In this document: positions 18,891-28,167 of the stretch, piece by piece
How the letters are laid out: each line of letters begins with the position of its first letter
How positions within the stretch are numbered: position 1 is the first letter of the stretch
DNA from: Paeniglutamicibacter terrestris
Lineage (GTDB): Bacteria; Actinomycetota; Actinomycetes; Actinomycetales; Micrococcaceae
Assembly: GCF_012271785.1 (NCBI RefSeq)
Contig: NZ_JAAWVT010000008.1
Location: forward strand, 124,001-188,000
DNA: 64,000 nt
Reading direction: 5' to 3'
Program-made: the position numbers and the translations under genes
The notes under the pieces: model-generated
The model's input: only the letters and a program-made list of their open reading frames with translations
Told to the model about the DNA's origin: nothing
Databases searched by the model: none

Positions 18891-18972
18891 TTCAGCTGAG
18901 GTGCACATTCATGGCATCCGGACCTCAGCTGCCCCTCTTCCGAGGAGATCCCTTCACCGTCCCAAAAACAAT

Positions 18973-19019
18973 AGCGACCTCGTTCCACTCCCCTATCGGG
19001 GCAGTGGAACGAGGCCGCT
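18973..19019 (-). terminator. Terminator after rseP
   Basis: AGCG-CCTCGTTCCACT-CCCC pairs with its complement around a 4-nt loop, with one mismatch and one bulge. The minus-strand continuation is ATTGTTTTT, a clear U tract. It lies just past the rseP stop. Confidence 0.88.
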
Positions 19020-19034
19020 TCGTGGCGGTAGTGC

Positions 19035-20414
19035 TCAGCCGAAAAGATTCACCGGTTTCACGATGTCGGCGTAGATGAGCACCGCACCCATGAGCATCAT
19101 GGCCACCGCCACCACATAGGTCAGCGGCAGCATCTTGGCGATATCCACCGGGCCCGGATCGGGACGGCGGAAGAGCTTGGCGAAGAATCGGCGCACCGAT
19201 TCAAAGAGCGCCCCGATGATGTGTCCACCGTCGAGGGGCAACAGCGGGATCAGGTTGAAGACGAACAGGGCAATATTCAGCCCGCCGATCAGCGAGATGA
19301 GGCTGGCGGCCTTGTCGTTGATGCCGATGAGGTCCGTGGCGCTGATTTCTCCGGCAATGCGGCCCACGCCCACCACGGAGATCGGGCCATTGGGATCGCG
19401 TGGTTCATCGGAGAAGGCGGCCTTGGCCACCTGGGCAACACGTGCCGGAAGATCTAGCACCACCGCTGCCACACCGGAGATCTGTGTTCCCACGGCGGGT
19501 AGGACATCGGTCACCGAGCCCTTGACGTTTTTGACGCTCGAACCCATTCCGATGAAGCCAACATCAACGGTTTGCGTTTTACCCTGCGCGTCGGTCACCG
19601 CCATGCCATTCGCGTCAATCATCGGGCGTTCGGTCTTGTACGGGGTGATCGTGGTCGAATGCTCAACACCATCACGCATGTAGGTCAACGGGACGGCAGT
19701 ACCGGCATGAGAACGAATCGCCTGGGTCAGCTCAACCCACGCGGTGTCTCCCACCGGAGCACCATCAAAGGTGGTGATGGTGTCGCCCGGGCGCAACCCG
19801 GCGGCGTAGGCCGGGCCCGGTGCATCGGTGGGCAGACAGCCATTGTTCACCGAGGCATCACGCGTAGATTCCTCACCGAGCGGCACCACACACTGGTACA
19901 CCTCGGACACGGTGGTGGTCTGGGCCGGGGCTCCAAACCCGACGGTGACAATGCCAATCATCACCACGCCAATGAGCAGGTTCATCACCGGGCCGCCAAG
20001 CATGATGATGATGCGCTTGTAGACGGGAAGCTTGTAGAACAGTCGGTCATCATCCCCCGGCTGCAGCTGCTCCGCGGCAGCATGCCTGGCCTCGTCGGCC
20101 ATCTGCTGGAACATGCCGGTGGAGGACTTGCGCAAAATCGGGGCATCCGTGGCCCCCACGTCACCCTTGTTCTTGGCCGGCGGGTACATCCCAATCATGG
20201 AAATGTAGCCACCCAACGGGATGGCTTTAAAGCCGTATTCGGTCTCTCCGCGCTTAAAGGAGAAGACCGTTTTGCCAAAGCCAATCATGTATTGGGGCAC
20301 ACGCACGCCGAAGCGCTTGGCCGGGAGAAGGTGCCCGACCTCGTGTAGGCCGATGGAAAATCCAACGGCAACCACCATGATTAAGACACCGAGGATGAAA
20401 AGTAGAACGCTCAC
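19035..20414 (-). CDS. rseP: Site-2 intramembrane metalloprotease (RseP/Rip1 family)
   Basis: This membrane zinc protease of about 459 residues cleaves transmembrane anti-sigma factors and other membrane proteins. The start is GTG 20414, overlapping the dxr stop by four bases (GTGA); upstream in-frame codons belong to dxr. The zinc motif HEVGH (His24, Glu25, His28 from this start) lies in the first helix and the third ligand in LPLDGGH near the C-terminus. A central PDZ-like region reads GLRPGDTITTFDGAPV. Four hydrophobic segments are visible. Co-translation with dxr is conserved in actinobacteria. A terminator follows at 18973-19019. Confidence 0.95.
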   Translation of the reverse strand: MSVLLFILGVLIMVVAVGFSIGLHEVGHLLPAKRFGVRVPQYMIGFGKTVFSFKRGETEYGFKAIPLGGYISMIGMYPPAKNKGDVGATDAPILRKSSTGMFQQMADEARHAAAEQLQPGDDDRLFYKLPVYKRIIIMLGGPVMNLLIGVVMIGIVTVGFGAPAQTTTVSEVYQCVVPLGEESTRDASVNNGCLPTDAPGPAYAAGLRPGDTITTFDGAPVGDTAWVELTQAIRSHAGTAVPLTYMRDGVEHSTTITPYKTERPMIDANGMAVTDAQGKTQTVDVGFIGMGSSVKNVKGSVTDVLPAVGTQISGVAAVVLDLPARVAQVAKAAFSDEPRDPNGPISVVGVGRIAGEISATDLIGINDKAASLISLIGGLNIALFVFNLIPLLPLDGGHIIGALFESVRRFFAKLFRRPDPGPVDIAKMLPLTYVVAVAMMLMGAVLIYADIVKPVNLFG

Positions 20415-21631
20415 AGTGATTCCAAACGCTTGGCGGCGGTGTTTCGTGCCCACGACTCTGCGGCCAAGACCGCATCCAGATCTAGGGTCCCGGTCTCTGG
20501 GGTGTAATCCTGCAGGACCGACTCGATGGTTTCCACGATGTCGGTGAAGCAAATGCGCCCGGCATGGAATCCGTGCACCGCCTCCTCATTCACCGCGTTG
20601 TAGACGGCCATATGTGTGGGCGAGGCGGCAGAGGCGGCCTTGGCCAGCTTGATCGCACCGAAGGCTTCCTCATCCAACGGTTCAAACGTCCAGGACGCAG
20701 AGCTGGACCAATCGCAGGCGGTGGCCGATCCGGGCACCCGGTGCGGCCAGCCGATGCCCAGCGCGATGGGTAGCGCCATGTCCGGCGGGGAGGCCTGGGC
20801 GATGGTGGAGCCGTCGATGAACTCCACCATGGAGTGCACGATGGATTGCGGGTGCACCACTGCCTCGATGCGTTCTAGGGGAACGTCAAAGAGTAGGTGT
20901 GCCTCGATGACTTCAAGGGCCTTATTAACCATGGTGGCCGAATTGGTGGTGATGACCTTACCCATGGCCCAGGTGGGGTGGGCCAGTGCCTGAGCCGGGG
21001 TGACGGAGCGCAATTGCTCGTAGTTCAAGCCGCGGAAGGGACCGCCGGAGGCCGTAACAATGAGCTTGTGCACCTCATCGGGGGTACCCGAGCGCAGCGC
21101 CTGAGCGATGGCCGAGTGTTCGGAATCCACCGGGACCAGCTGACCGGGGGCCGCTGCCTGTTTGACCAGGGCACCACCGACGATCAATGATTCCTTATTG
21201 GCCAGCGCCAACAGGTGACCGGCCTTCAGCGCCGCCAGGGTGGGTGCCAAGCCGATGGACCCGGTGATGCCGTTGAGCACCACATCGGCGTCCGAATACG
21301 CTGCGATCTGGGTTGCCGCATCCGCTCCGGCAAAAAGTATGGGGGCATATCCGTGTTTGCCTGCGGCGGTCGCTGCCGCCTTGATGGCCGTGTCAAGAGC
21401 CGCCAGATCCGGGTTCGCGCTGCCGACAGCGGCAGCGGAGGTGGCCACGGCCTGGCGGGCCAAAAGTTCAAGGTTGTACCCGGCGGAGAGTGCTGCCACG
21501 GCAAATAGTTGCGGCGCGTTGGCAATCACATCAAGTGCTTGGGTTCCAATGGAGCCGGTGGACCCGATCAGGGTGATGCGGCGGATGGATCCGGGCACCG
21601 GTGGGACGAAGTCGATGGCCGGGGCCTGCAT
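20411..21631 (-). CDS. dxr: 1-deoxy-D-xylulose 5-phosphate reductoisomerase
   Basis: Dxr catalyses the first committed step of the MEP isoprenoid pathway, converting DXP to MEP with NADPH. Marks include the Rossmann motif LIGSTGSIGTQALDV, NKESLIVGG, the metal-binding DSEHSAI, ASGGPF, HPTWAMG and NSATMVNKALEVIEA. I choose ATG 21631 (MQAPAIDF); a GTG at 21652 in frame is an alternative, and neither has a strong ribosome binding site. rseP follows with a GTGA overlap. A 17-bp hairpin separates dxr from the tct operon upstream. ispG, normally two genes away, is displaced to about 8 kb. Confidence 0.95.
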   Translation of the reverse strand: MQAPAIDFVPPVPGSIRRITLIGSTGSIGTQALDVIANAPQLFAVAALSAGYNLELLARQAVATSAAAVGSANPDLAALDTAIKAAATAAGKHGYAPILFAGADAATQIAAYSDADVVLNGITGSIGLAPTLAALKAGHLLALANKESLIVGGALVKQAAAPGQLVPVDSEHSAIAQALRSGTPDEVHKLIVTASGGPFRGLNYEQLRSVTPAQALAHPTWAMGKVITTNSATMVNKALEVIEAHLLFDVPLERIEAVVHPQSIVHSMVEFIDGSTIAQASPPDMALPIALGIGWPHRVPGSATACDWSSSASWTFEPLDEEAFGAIKLAKAASAASPTHMAVYNAVNEEAVHGFHAGRICFTDIVETIESVLQDYTPETGTLDLDAVLAAESWARNTAAKRLESL

Positions 21632-21730
21632 GGAAAGCTGCTCGTTGTTCACCTTCCCATTATGTCCGCTATATCTGTGCCAACCCAATGAGCGAGCCCA
21701 CGGCACGCTGGAGCGACTACCGCGCTTAAA

Positions 21731-21785
21731 CGGCTTCGGCCACCGTTGGGCCCCAAAACAACGGGGAAAACGGTGGCCGAAGCCG
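21731..21785 (-). terminator. Terminator after tctA
   Basis: CGGCTTCGGCCACCGTT (21731-21747) pairs perfectly over 17 bp with 21769-21785. It lies 17 bases past the tctA stop and upstream of dxr, so it isolates the acquired block from the housekeeping gene. Confidence 0.78.
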
Positions 21786-21801
21786 GGTTTACACTCGGGC
21801 G

Positions 21802-23436
21802 TTAGGTGCGTGGTCGATCACCACGGTGCGCACCGTGGTGCACCTCGTGATCCTTCGCGCTGTCTGCGTCGGTTGAAACGGCCAGCGCACTCTGGGTCTC
21901 GGCTTCCTCCGGAACGCTTTCGGCGAGTTCCTCGATACCAGCGGCGGCCTTCGGGAACAGTCGGCGCAGCAGCTTCGCAATCAGTGGCCAGAGCAGGACC
22001 ACGGCAATGATCACGTAAGCGACCACGGCCACTGGTTCACTGAACAGGCCCGCCGGATCCCCCGAGCTCAGCTGCAGGGACTTACGCAACTGCGCCTCGG
22101 CCCGGGGGCCAAGGATGACACCAATGATCAGCGGCAGCACCGGAATGCCAAAGCGACGCATCGCGAAGCCCAGCACACCCAACACCAGCAGCACCATTAA
22201 GTCGAAGGCCTGCAGGTTTACCGAGTAGGCGCCCAGCGTGGCGAAGAACAAGATGCCCGCGTACAGGTAAGGCCGCGGTAGCTGCAGCAACTTGGCCCAG
22301 AGCGGTGCCATGGGAAGGTTGATCAGCAGCAGCAGGGCGTTACCGATGAACAGGCTGGCGATCAACGCCCACACCAGCTTCGGTTCCTCCTCAAAGAGCA
22401 ACGGGCCCGGCTGGATGCCGAACTGCATCAGCGCCAGGAGCATGACTGCGGCGGTGGCGTTGGTTGGTAGGCCAAGGGCCAGCATCGGGGTTAACGTTCC
22501 GGCAGCGGCGGCATTGTTTGCAGCCTCCGGCCCGGCGACACCCTCGATGGCGCCATGCCCGAACTCCTCCGGGTGTTTGGAGAGCTTCTTCTCGGTGACA
22601 TAGGACAGGAACGTCGGAATTTCCGCACCACCGGCCGGCAGGGCGCCAAAGGGGAACCCGAAGGCCGTACCGCGCAACCACGGCTTCCATGAGCGCTTCC
22701 AGTCGGACTTGCCCATCCAGGGGCGGCCGACCGGAATCGTGTGGGTCGTGGTCTTGCGCAGGTGCGCGGCGATCCACAAGGCCTCACCGATGGCGAAGAT
22801 CGCCACGGCAACCACCACGATATCCAGCCCGTCCGCCAGCAACGGCTGGCCAAAGATCAGCCGGCCCTGTCCGCTGACCGGGTCCATGCCCACCAGACCA
22901 ATCGCTAGACCTAGGCCCAGTGCGGCAAAGCCGCGCAACTTGGAGGATCCCAGGACCGCCGTGACAGCAACGAGTGCCAGCAGCATGATCGCCAGGTAGC
23001 TGGGGTTACCCAGGGATACGGCGAACTTGACCACCCATGGTGCGATGGTCGCCAACAGCGCGGTGCCGATGGTGCCGGCGACAAACGAACCGATGGCTGC
23101 GGTGGCCAGAGCCTGCGCCGCGCGTCCGGCCTTGGCCATCTTGTGGCCCTCGATGGCGGTGATCACCGTAGAGGACTCGCCGGGGGTGTTAAGCAGGATC
23201 GAGGTGGTCGAGCCACCGTACATGCCGCCGTAGTAGATTCCGGCGAACATGATCATGGCCGCTGTGGGTTCCATACCGTAGGTCACCGGCAGCAGCAGCG
23301 CGATGGCCATGGCCGGGCCGATGCCCGGCAGCACGCCCACAGCGGTTCCCAGCAACACGCCCAGCACGGCGAAGAGCAGGTTGATGGGGGTTGCCGCGGT
23401 GGCGAAGCCCTGCATCAGCATGTTAAATGTTTCCAC
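21802..23436 (-). CDS. tctA: Tripartite tricarboxylate transporter, large membrane subunit
   Basis: TctA is the 11-12-helix subunit of TTT carriers, which import citrate and similar polycarboxylates with a cation gradient. The 544-residue protein begins [14 protein letters not shown] and shows the family signatures [37 protein letters not shown] and [13 protein letters not shown]. Its C-terminal tail is longer than usual and rich in Glu, His and Arg. The GTG start at 23436 abuts the tctB stop with no intervening base, with GGGAG in the end of tctB as ribosome binding site. Confidence 0.95.
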   Translation of the reverse strand: METFNMLMQGFATAATPINLLFAVLGVLLGTAVGVLPGIGPAMAIALLLPVTYGMEPTAAMIMFAGIYYGGMYGGSTTSILLNTPGESSTVITAIEGHKMAKAGRAAQALATAAIGSFVAGTIGTALLATIAPWVVKFAVSLGNPSYLAIMLLALVAVTAVLGSSKLRGFAALGLGLAIGLVGMDPVSGQGRLIFGQPLLADGLDIVVVAVAIFAIGEALWIAAHLRKTTTHTIPVGRPWMGKSDWKRSWKPWLRGTAFGFPFGALPAGGAEIPTFLSYVTEKKLSKHPEEFGHGAIEGVAGPEAANNAAAAGTLTPMLALGLPTNATAAVMLLALMQFGIQPGPLLFEEEPKLVWALIASLFIGNALLLLINLPMAPLWAKLLQLPRPYLYAGILFFATLGAYSVNLQAFDLMVLLVLGVLGFAMRRFGIPVLPLIIGVILGPRAEAQLRKSLQLSSGDPAGLFSEPVAVVAYVIIAVVLLWPLIAKLLRRLFPKAAAGIEELAESVPEEAETQSALAVSTDADSAKDHEVHHGAHRGDRPRT

Positions 23437-23940
23437 TTAGAGCACTCCCTTAAGCAGTCCGACCGGCAGGTGGATGCCCAGCCCCAGATAGAACCCGTAG
23501 AAGGTGCCCACGGCCAGGGCCACGGAAATCAAGGGGTCTCGAATGAAATTGCGACCGCCGAGGGCCAGCACGCTGCCCCAGAACAGGATGGTGCCGGAAA
23601 TGACCCAGCCGAGCATGTCGATAAAAAGGATGTTGATGATGAAGACCAGGCTCAGTGGCACCACGACCTTCCAGTCGATGGGCGTGCCGATCTCGATGTC
23701 CTCGCCGTCCTCGGGTTCCGCCGATCCCCCACGCAGGACGTTGATCGCGAGCATCACGGCGCAGATGATCAGCAGTGTGGCGACGATGTAGGGAACCGTC
23801 TTGGGTCCCAGTCCATCGGACTGCTGGTAGGGCACCTTCAGACCGATCGCATCAACCAAGACGATGACCCCAACCGCTCCGAGCAAGGCCGCAAAGCCCA
23901 GCTCGGAGCGGTCTTTGAGCCATGTGGCTACTGGTTTCAT
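23437..23940 (-). CDS. tctB: Tripartite tricarboxylate transporter, small membrane subunit
   Basis: This 167-residue protein has four predicted hydrophobic segments (FAALLGAVGVIVLVDAI, TVPYIVATLLIICAVMLAI, VVVPLSLVFIINILFI, a C-terminal pair). This is the usual layout of TctB, whose role is poorly defined but which is needed with TctA. The start overlaps the tctC stop by four bases (ATGA) and the stop touches the tctA start. The operon is tctC-tctB-tctA. Confidence 0.92.
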   Translation of the reverse strand: MKPVATWLKDRSELGFAALLGAVGVIVLVDAIGLKVPYQQSDGLGPKTVPYIVATLLIICAVMLAINVLRGGSAEPEDGEDIEIGTPIDWKVVVPLSLVFIINILFIDMLGWVISGTILFWGSVLALGGRNFIRDPLISVALAVGTFYGFYLGLGIHLPVGLLKGVL

Positions 23941-24944
23941 GCCAAGCCGAGCGCGCTCAGGACGTCGGAAACTCGCTTGTCCTGGTCGGTAAGGAAGGTA
24001 GAGAACTCATCGCCGGTGATGAAGGCGTCAGTCCAGCCGTTATCGCTCAGGGCCTTCTTCCATTCCTCGGTGCCGTGCATTTTCTCCAGCGTGGCGATCC
24101 AGCGGGCCTTTGCCTCGTCGGTGATGCCCGGAGGGGCCACGAGTCCGCGCCAGTTGCTGAACTCCAAATCGATGTTCGATTCCATCAGGGTCGGTGCGTC
24201 AACACCCTCCAGGCGCTCGGCGCCGGAGGTGGCGAGCACCCGAACGTCACCGGATTCGATCTGCTTGAGGAATTCGCCGGCACCGGAGGCAGCAAAGCCC
24301 AACTTGTTGCCCAGGATCGCGGGCAACAAATCGCCGCCGCCGTCGTAGGAGACGAAGTTGACGTCCTTCGGGTCAATGCCCACGGTCTGGGCCAGCTGCA
24401 TCGGCAGCAGGTGGTCCGGGCCGCCGGGTGAGGAGCCGCCGCCGACGGCGACCTTGGAGGGGTCCTTCTTCCAGGCCGCCACCAGATCATCGATGGTCTT
24501 ATATGGTGAATCCTTCGACACCATGATGGCTCCGGGTTCCTGGATGAGTCGGGCAATGGCGGTGGTGTCGGTCAGTCGCGCGTCGGTCTTGTTGGTGTAG
24601 CTCGCGCCCACCACTCCTAGGCCCATGAGCATGCCCAGGTCGTTGTTGCCCTTTTCGTTGACGAGGCGGGCCAGGCCCACGGTTCCACCTGCGCCCGCGA
24701 GGTTAAAGACCTCAACGGACTTGGCGATGTCCGTTTCTTCCATGACCTTGGCGCCAACGCGGGCGGTGGTGTCGTAGCCGCCGCCGGGGCTGTTGGGGAC
24801 CATGATGCGCAGGCCGGTCACCGGGCCGGATTCGGTCGCGGCGCCGGAAGTGCCGGCGTCGTTGCCGGTCACCCCACAACCGGTGGCGGCGAGCATGATG
24901 CCGGCGGCAACTGCTGCCAACCGCAAGATATTGGAGCGTCCCAT
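23937..24944 (-). CDS. tctC: Tripartite tricarboxylate transporter solute-binding lipoprotein
   Basis: This extracytoplasmic receptor of the TTT system binds the substrate and delivers it to TctAB. ATG 24944 has GGGAAG 4 nt upstream, so it is preferred to the in-frame TTG at 24956. The lipobox is LAATGC. The Bug/TctC fold shows in IMVPNSPGGGYDTTARV and SSPGGPDHLLPMQLAQTVGID. It is the first gene of tctCBA and divergent from the sensor kinase gene (217 bases between starts). The ligand cannot be read from sequence; citrate or another carboxylate is the family expectation. Confidence 0.94.
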   Translation of the reverse strand: MGRSNILRLAAVAAGIMLAATGCGVTGNDAGTSGAATESGPVTGLRIMVPNSPGGGYDTTARVGAKVMEETDIAKSVEVFNLAGAGGTVGLARLVNEKGNNDLGMLMGLGVVGASYTNKTDARLTDTTAIARLIQEPGAIMVSKDSPYKTIDDLVAAWKKDPSKVAVGGGSSPGGPDHLLPMQLAQTVGIDPKDVNFVSYDGGGDLLPAILGNKLGFAASGAGEFLKQIESGDVRVLATSGAERLEGVDAPTLMESNIDLEFSNWRGLVAPPGITDEAKARWIATLEKMHGTEEWKKALSDNGWTDAFITGDEFSTFLTDQDKRVSDVLSALGLA

Positions 24945-25020
24945 GTTTCTTCCCAATCTTCAAGAAGCGAGTGAATGATGTGCACCACATTAGGGCGATA
25001 TCACTCCGGGGCAATTCTTG

Positions 25021-25054
25021 TGTTCGCAAAGAAAGTTTTGTTCATTGTGTTCAC
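25021..25054. promoter_or_regulatory. TGTTC direct repeats in the tct/kinase divergent region
   Basis: TGTTCGC (25021), TGTTCAT (25039) and TGTTCAC (25048) are same-orientation repeats spaced 18 and 9 bases. Their position between tctC and the kinase gene makes them candidate sites for the CitB-type regulator. There is no support beyond position and repetition. Confidence 0.35.
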
Positions 25055-25161
25055 CGTCACATTCGTTGCTCGGTATCGGTTTCGGTAGAGTTCACGCCGA
25101 TGGCACATGCGAGATGAGGCGATAGGCGCCGGGTCCGAAGTGGCCTGCGAAAGGACCGCGC

Positions 25162-26781
25162 GTGTCCAGCCAGAGTCTCACCCCGCGGTTCGGGCGAACC
25201 GCCCGATTTAGCCTCGCCGGCCAGTTCCTGGGATTGCAATTGTTGATCCTGCTGGCGGTGATGGTCGGGGTCCTGGCCATGTCTCTGGCCCAGGCGACAG
25301 CAACATTTGAACGGGTGGAGTCACGCCGCGCACTCTCCGCGGCCGAGAACCTCGCCTCGATCCCGTTGGTTCGGGCCCTCTTGCCCGAGGCCAAACCACG
25401 CTTCGGTTCGGCACTTCCTTCCATCGCCGAATCGGTCCGATCCGTCTCCGGCAGCACCGAATCCCTCTTGGTCACCGCTCAGGGCATCGTTGTCACTTCC
25501 TCGGACCCGTCCCTGATCGGGCAGCAATTTCCACTTGGCGCCTCCGAGGTGATGCAGGGACGGGCCTGGACCGGGTCGACCGTGCGAAGCGGCGTGAAGA
25601 CTCTTGAGGCCCACGTCCCAGTCCTTGATGACGATGGAAAGCTCGTTGGCTTTGCGGCCGTGGGTAGAACCTACCCCTCCCTATTTGAACGACTGCTCGA
25701 TGCCACCCCCAACTTGTTGGTCTATCTGGGAGTTTCGGTGGCTCTGGGTACGCTCGGGTCCCTGCTACTCTCGCGGCGGGTGAAGCGGCAGACTCTGGGC
25801 CTGGAACCGGCGGAGATCACCGGTCTGGTTGAACACCGCGAGGCCATCCTGCACGGAATTAAGGAGGGTGTGGTGGCCATCGATCTGCGCGAGCGCATCA
25901 CCTTGGCCAATGACGCGGCGCGCCAACTGCTGGGCTGGGGCGAAGACTGCGAGGGACAGAGCCTTCACGAGCTGTCGATTGATGCGGCGCTCCGCGAGGT
26001 GCTGACCGTGGAGCAGGCGAACGCCGACCGGCTGGTCGTGGTCGGCGAGCGCGTGGTGGTGCTTAACCGACGCCCCATGCAATCTAGGGGCAAGGTCGTC
26101 GGATCGGTGACCACACTGCGTGATCGCACCGAGCTCAGTTCCCTGGAGAAGGAATTGGGGGCCACGCGCATGACCACCGAAACCCTGCGTGCCCAGACCC
26201 ACGAATTTGCCAACCAGTTACACACCATCTCCGGGCTGATCCAGCTGGAGGAATATGATGAGGTGCTTTCCTACGTGAACGGGGTGAGCTTCAGCCGTAC
26301 CCAACTACTCGATGACGTCACTCACCGGGTGGCAGACCCCACCGTGGCGGCGCTACTGATTGCCAAGTCTGCGCTGGCCTCGGAGCGGGGTGTGGGGATC
26401 GATCTAGATCCGACCTCGCACCTGGGCCGGGTGGATGAGGCACTCTCCCGGGATCTGACCACGGTGGTCGGCAATCTGGTGGACAATGCCATCGACGCCG
26501 TGGCCGGACGCGAGAGCGCTCGAGTGAGGGTTCGCTTCTCGGAGGAGGACGGCGAGGTGGTGCTCCAGGTCCATGATTCCGGCGAGGGTATCACCGCCGA
26601 GAACGTTGCTAAGATCTTCGTGCAGGGCTTCACCACCAAGTCCTCCGCCTCCGCGGCCGGGCGTGGTTTTGGCCTGGCGTTGAGCCGACTGGTGTGTTTA
26701 CGCCGCGGCGGTGACATCACCGTGGCCAACAAGGAAGGTGCCCTCTTCACGGCACGTCTGGGGAAAAAGGTGCAGTCATGA
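25162..26781 (+). CDS. CitA/DcuS-family sensor histidine kinase
   Basis: This 539-residue membrane kinase senses carboxylates. Two transmembrane helices (about 20-43 and 184-205) flank an extracytoplasmic PAS-like sensor. A cytoplasmic PAS segment follows (around 222-325), then the kinase with His347 in RAQTHEFANQLHTI, NLVDNAID and GRGFGLALSRL. The His motif is specific to the citrate/C4-dicarboxylate kinase family. The GTG start at 25162 is preceded by AAAGGA. The response regulator gene follows with a 4-base overlap. Divergence from tctCBA strongly suggests that it controls that transporter. Confidence 0.94.
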   Translation: MSSQSLTPRFGRTARFSLAGQFLGLQLLILLAVMVGVLAMSLAQATATFERVESRRALSAAENLASIPLVRALLPEAKPRFGSALPSIAESVRSVSGSTESLLVTAQGIVVTSSDPSLIGQQFPLGASEVMQGRAWTGSTVRSGVKTLEAHVPVLDDDGKLVGFAAVGRTYPSLFERLLDATPNLLVYLGVSVALGTLGSLLLSRRVKRQTLGLEPAEITGLVEHREAILHGIKEGVVAIDLRERITLANDAARQLLGWGEDCEGQSLHELSIDAALREVLTVEQANADRLVVVGERVVVLNRRPMQSRGKVVGSVTTLRDRTELSSLEKELGATRMTTETLRAQTHEFANQLHTISGLIQLEEYDEVLSYVNGVSFSRTQLLDDVTHRVADPTVAALLIAKSALASERGVGIDLDPTSHLGRVDEALSRDLTTVVGNLVDNAIDAVAGRESARVRVRFSEEDGEVVLQVHDSGEGITAENVAKIFVQGFTTKSSASAAGRGFGLALSRLVCLRRGGDITVANKEGALFTARLGKKVQS

Positions 26782-27458
26782 TCGCAGTGCTTATAGTCGA
26801 CGACGACTTTATGGTCGCGCGGATTCACTCCGGATTTGTGGCGCAGATGCCAGGATTTGAGGTCGTTGGGGTCGCCCGCACCGGGGCTCAGGCACTGGAG
26901 CAGGCGCTGCGCCTCCAACCGGACCTGGTTCTGCTGGACATCCACCTGCCAGATATCTACGGGTTGGACTTACTGGGCCAATTGCGCACCGCGGTGCCAG
27001 ATCTTGACGTTTTGGTGATCAGTGCTGCCCGCGAGGCGGACACGGTGCGCCGGGCGCTGCGTGGCGGGATCGTGCATTACCTGATGAAGCCATTCACCGC
27101 CCAGGACCTGCACCAGCGACTGGAACACTACCGCAGCACCTATCGGTCACTCGGTTCCTCGGACACCGCCGAACAGTCGGATGTTGATGCGGTGTTCTCC
27201 ATGGCCGGTTCCGATAAACCCCTGCCCAAGGGCTGTGGTGCCGAGACCATGGAACGCGTTCAGGCCACCTTGCGACTGGCCGAAGCGGATTTCTCCGCGT
27301 TGGAGGTCGGTGAATTGCTGGGCCTCTCGCGGGTCAGTGCACGGCGCTACCTGGAGTACCTGCACGAAACAGGGGCGGTACAAGTAGATCTGCGTTATGG
27401 CGGTGGACGTCCCGAGCGGCGCTACCGGTGGATCCCGACGCGCCGCACTGGGCTCTAG
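26778..27458 (+). CDS. CitB/DcuR-family response regulator
   Basis: This 226-residue regulator has an N-terminal receiver (phospho-acceptor Asp54 in VLLDIHLPDI, Lys104 in YLMKPF) and a C-terminal winged or helix-turn-helix domain (EVGELLGLSRVSARRYLEYLHETG) typical of this family. The start overlaps the kinase gene (ATGA). Its stop overlaps the stop of the convergent MaoC gene, both reading the same CTAG. The predicted target is the tctC promoter. Confidence 0.94.
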   Translation: MIAVLIVDDDFMVARIHSGFVAQMPGFEVVGVARTGAQALEQALRLQPDLVLLDIHLPDIYGLDLLGQLRTAVPDLDVLVISAAREADTVRRALRGGIVHYLMKPFTAQDLHQRLEHYRSTYRSLGSSDTAEQSDVDAVFSMAGSDKPLPKGCGAETMERVQATLRLAEADFSALEVGELLGLSRVSARRYLEYLHETGAVQVDLRYGGGRPERRYRWIPTRRTGL

Positions 27459-27994
27459 AGCCAGTCGTCCACCGCATCCGGAGCATTCTCCTGCTGGCGC
27501 AGGTGTTCCTCACGGGTGAACATCAAGCAGACTCGGGTGGCCTCGGCGACTGTCACTCCGTCCTGGTTCTTGCCCACGTGGATAAACGTTGCCACCCCGA
27601 GCCCCGGTTTGGAGCTTGAGGGGCGCAGGTCAGCGATGCGGGTCTGGGTGTAGAGCGTATCCCCCGGGAAGAGTGGATGCGGGAAGCGCACATCGGTTAG
27701 GCCCAATTGACCCAACAGTGTTCCCTGGGTCAGTTGGGAGACCGACTGACCCACCATGGTGGCCAGGGTGAACATCGAGTTCATGACTCGGCGTCCGAAG
27801 GGCTGGGTGGCGGCGAATGCCGCGTCAAGGTGCAGCGCCTGGGTATTCATGCTCAGCGTGGTGAATAGGACGTTGTCGGCCTCGGTCATGGTGCGCCCGG
27901 GTGAATGGACGTAGAGCGCCCCGGCATCCAATTCCTCGAAGTACAGTCCCCGCTGATGGATCTCGCGTACATCCTTATTCTCAGCCATTGTCAT
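27455..27994 (-). CDS. MaoC-like hydratase/dehydratase
   Basis: A hot-dog-fold protein of about 179 residues related to MaoC and (R)-enoyl-CoA hydratases. The region GLYFEELDAGALYVHSPGRTMTEADNVLF fits the MaoC N-terminus, LGLTDVRFPHPLFPGDTLY the core. I use ATG 27994 with AAAGG 6 nt upstream; GTG 27997 and ATG 27988 are alternatives. It is 173 bases from the acyl-CoA dehydrogenase gene on the same strand, so the pair may act in one acyl-CoA degradation route. The convergent stop overlap with the response regulator leaves no room for a terminator. Confidence 0.85.
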   Translation of the reverse strand: MTMAENKDVREIHQRGLYFEELDAGALYVHSPGRTMTEADNVLFTTLSMNTQALHLDAAFAATQPFGRRVMNSMFTLATMVGQSVSQLTQGTLLGQLGLTDVRFPHPLFPGDTLYTQTRIADLRPSSSKPGLGVATFIHVGKNQDGVTVAEATRVCLMFTREEHLRQQENAPDAVDDWL

Positions 27995-28167
27995 CACGCA
28001 CCTTTAAGTTGTCGTCCGATCCACCGGCCCGCCCAGCGCGCTCTCGTACTTGGCCTGCGGCTTTGGGGCGGGCGGCGGATCTTGATGGTCCCTGTTCTTC
28101 GTATCCTACAAACTTTTTTTGCTTTTAGTGGGCAAGCTTCGCCCTAGAGTCCTAGAACCTTGGAGCC

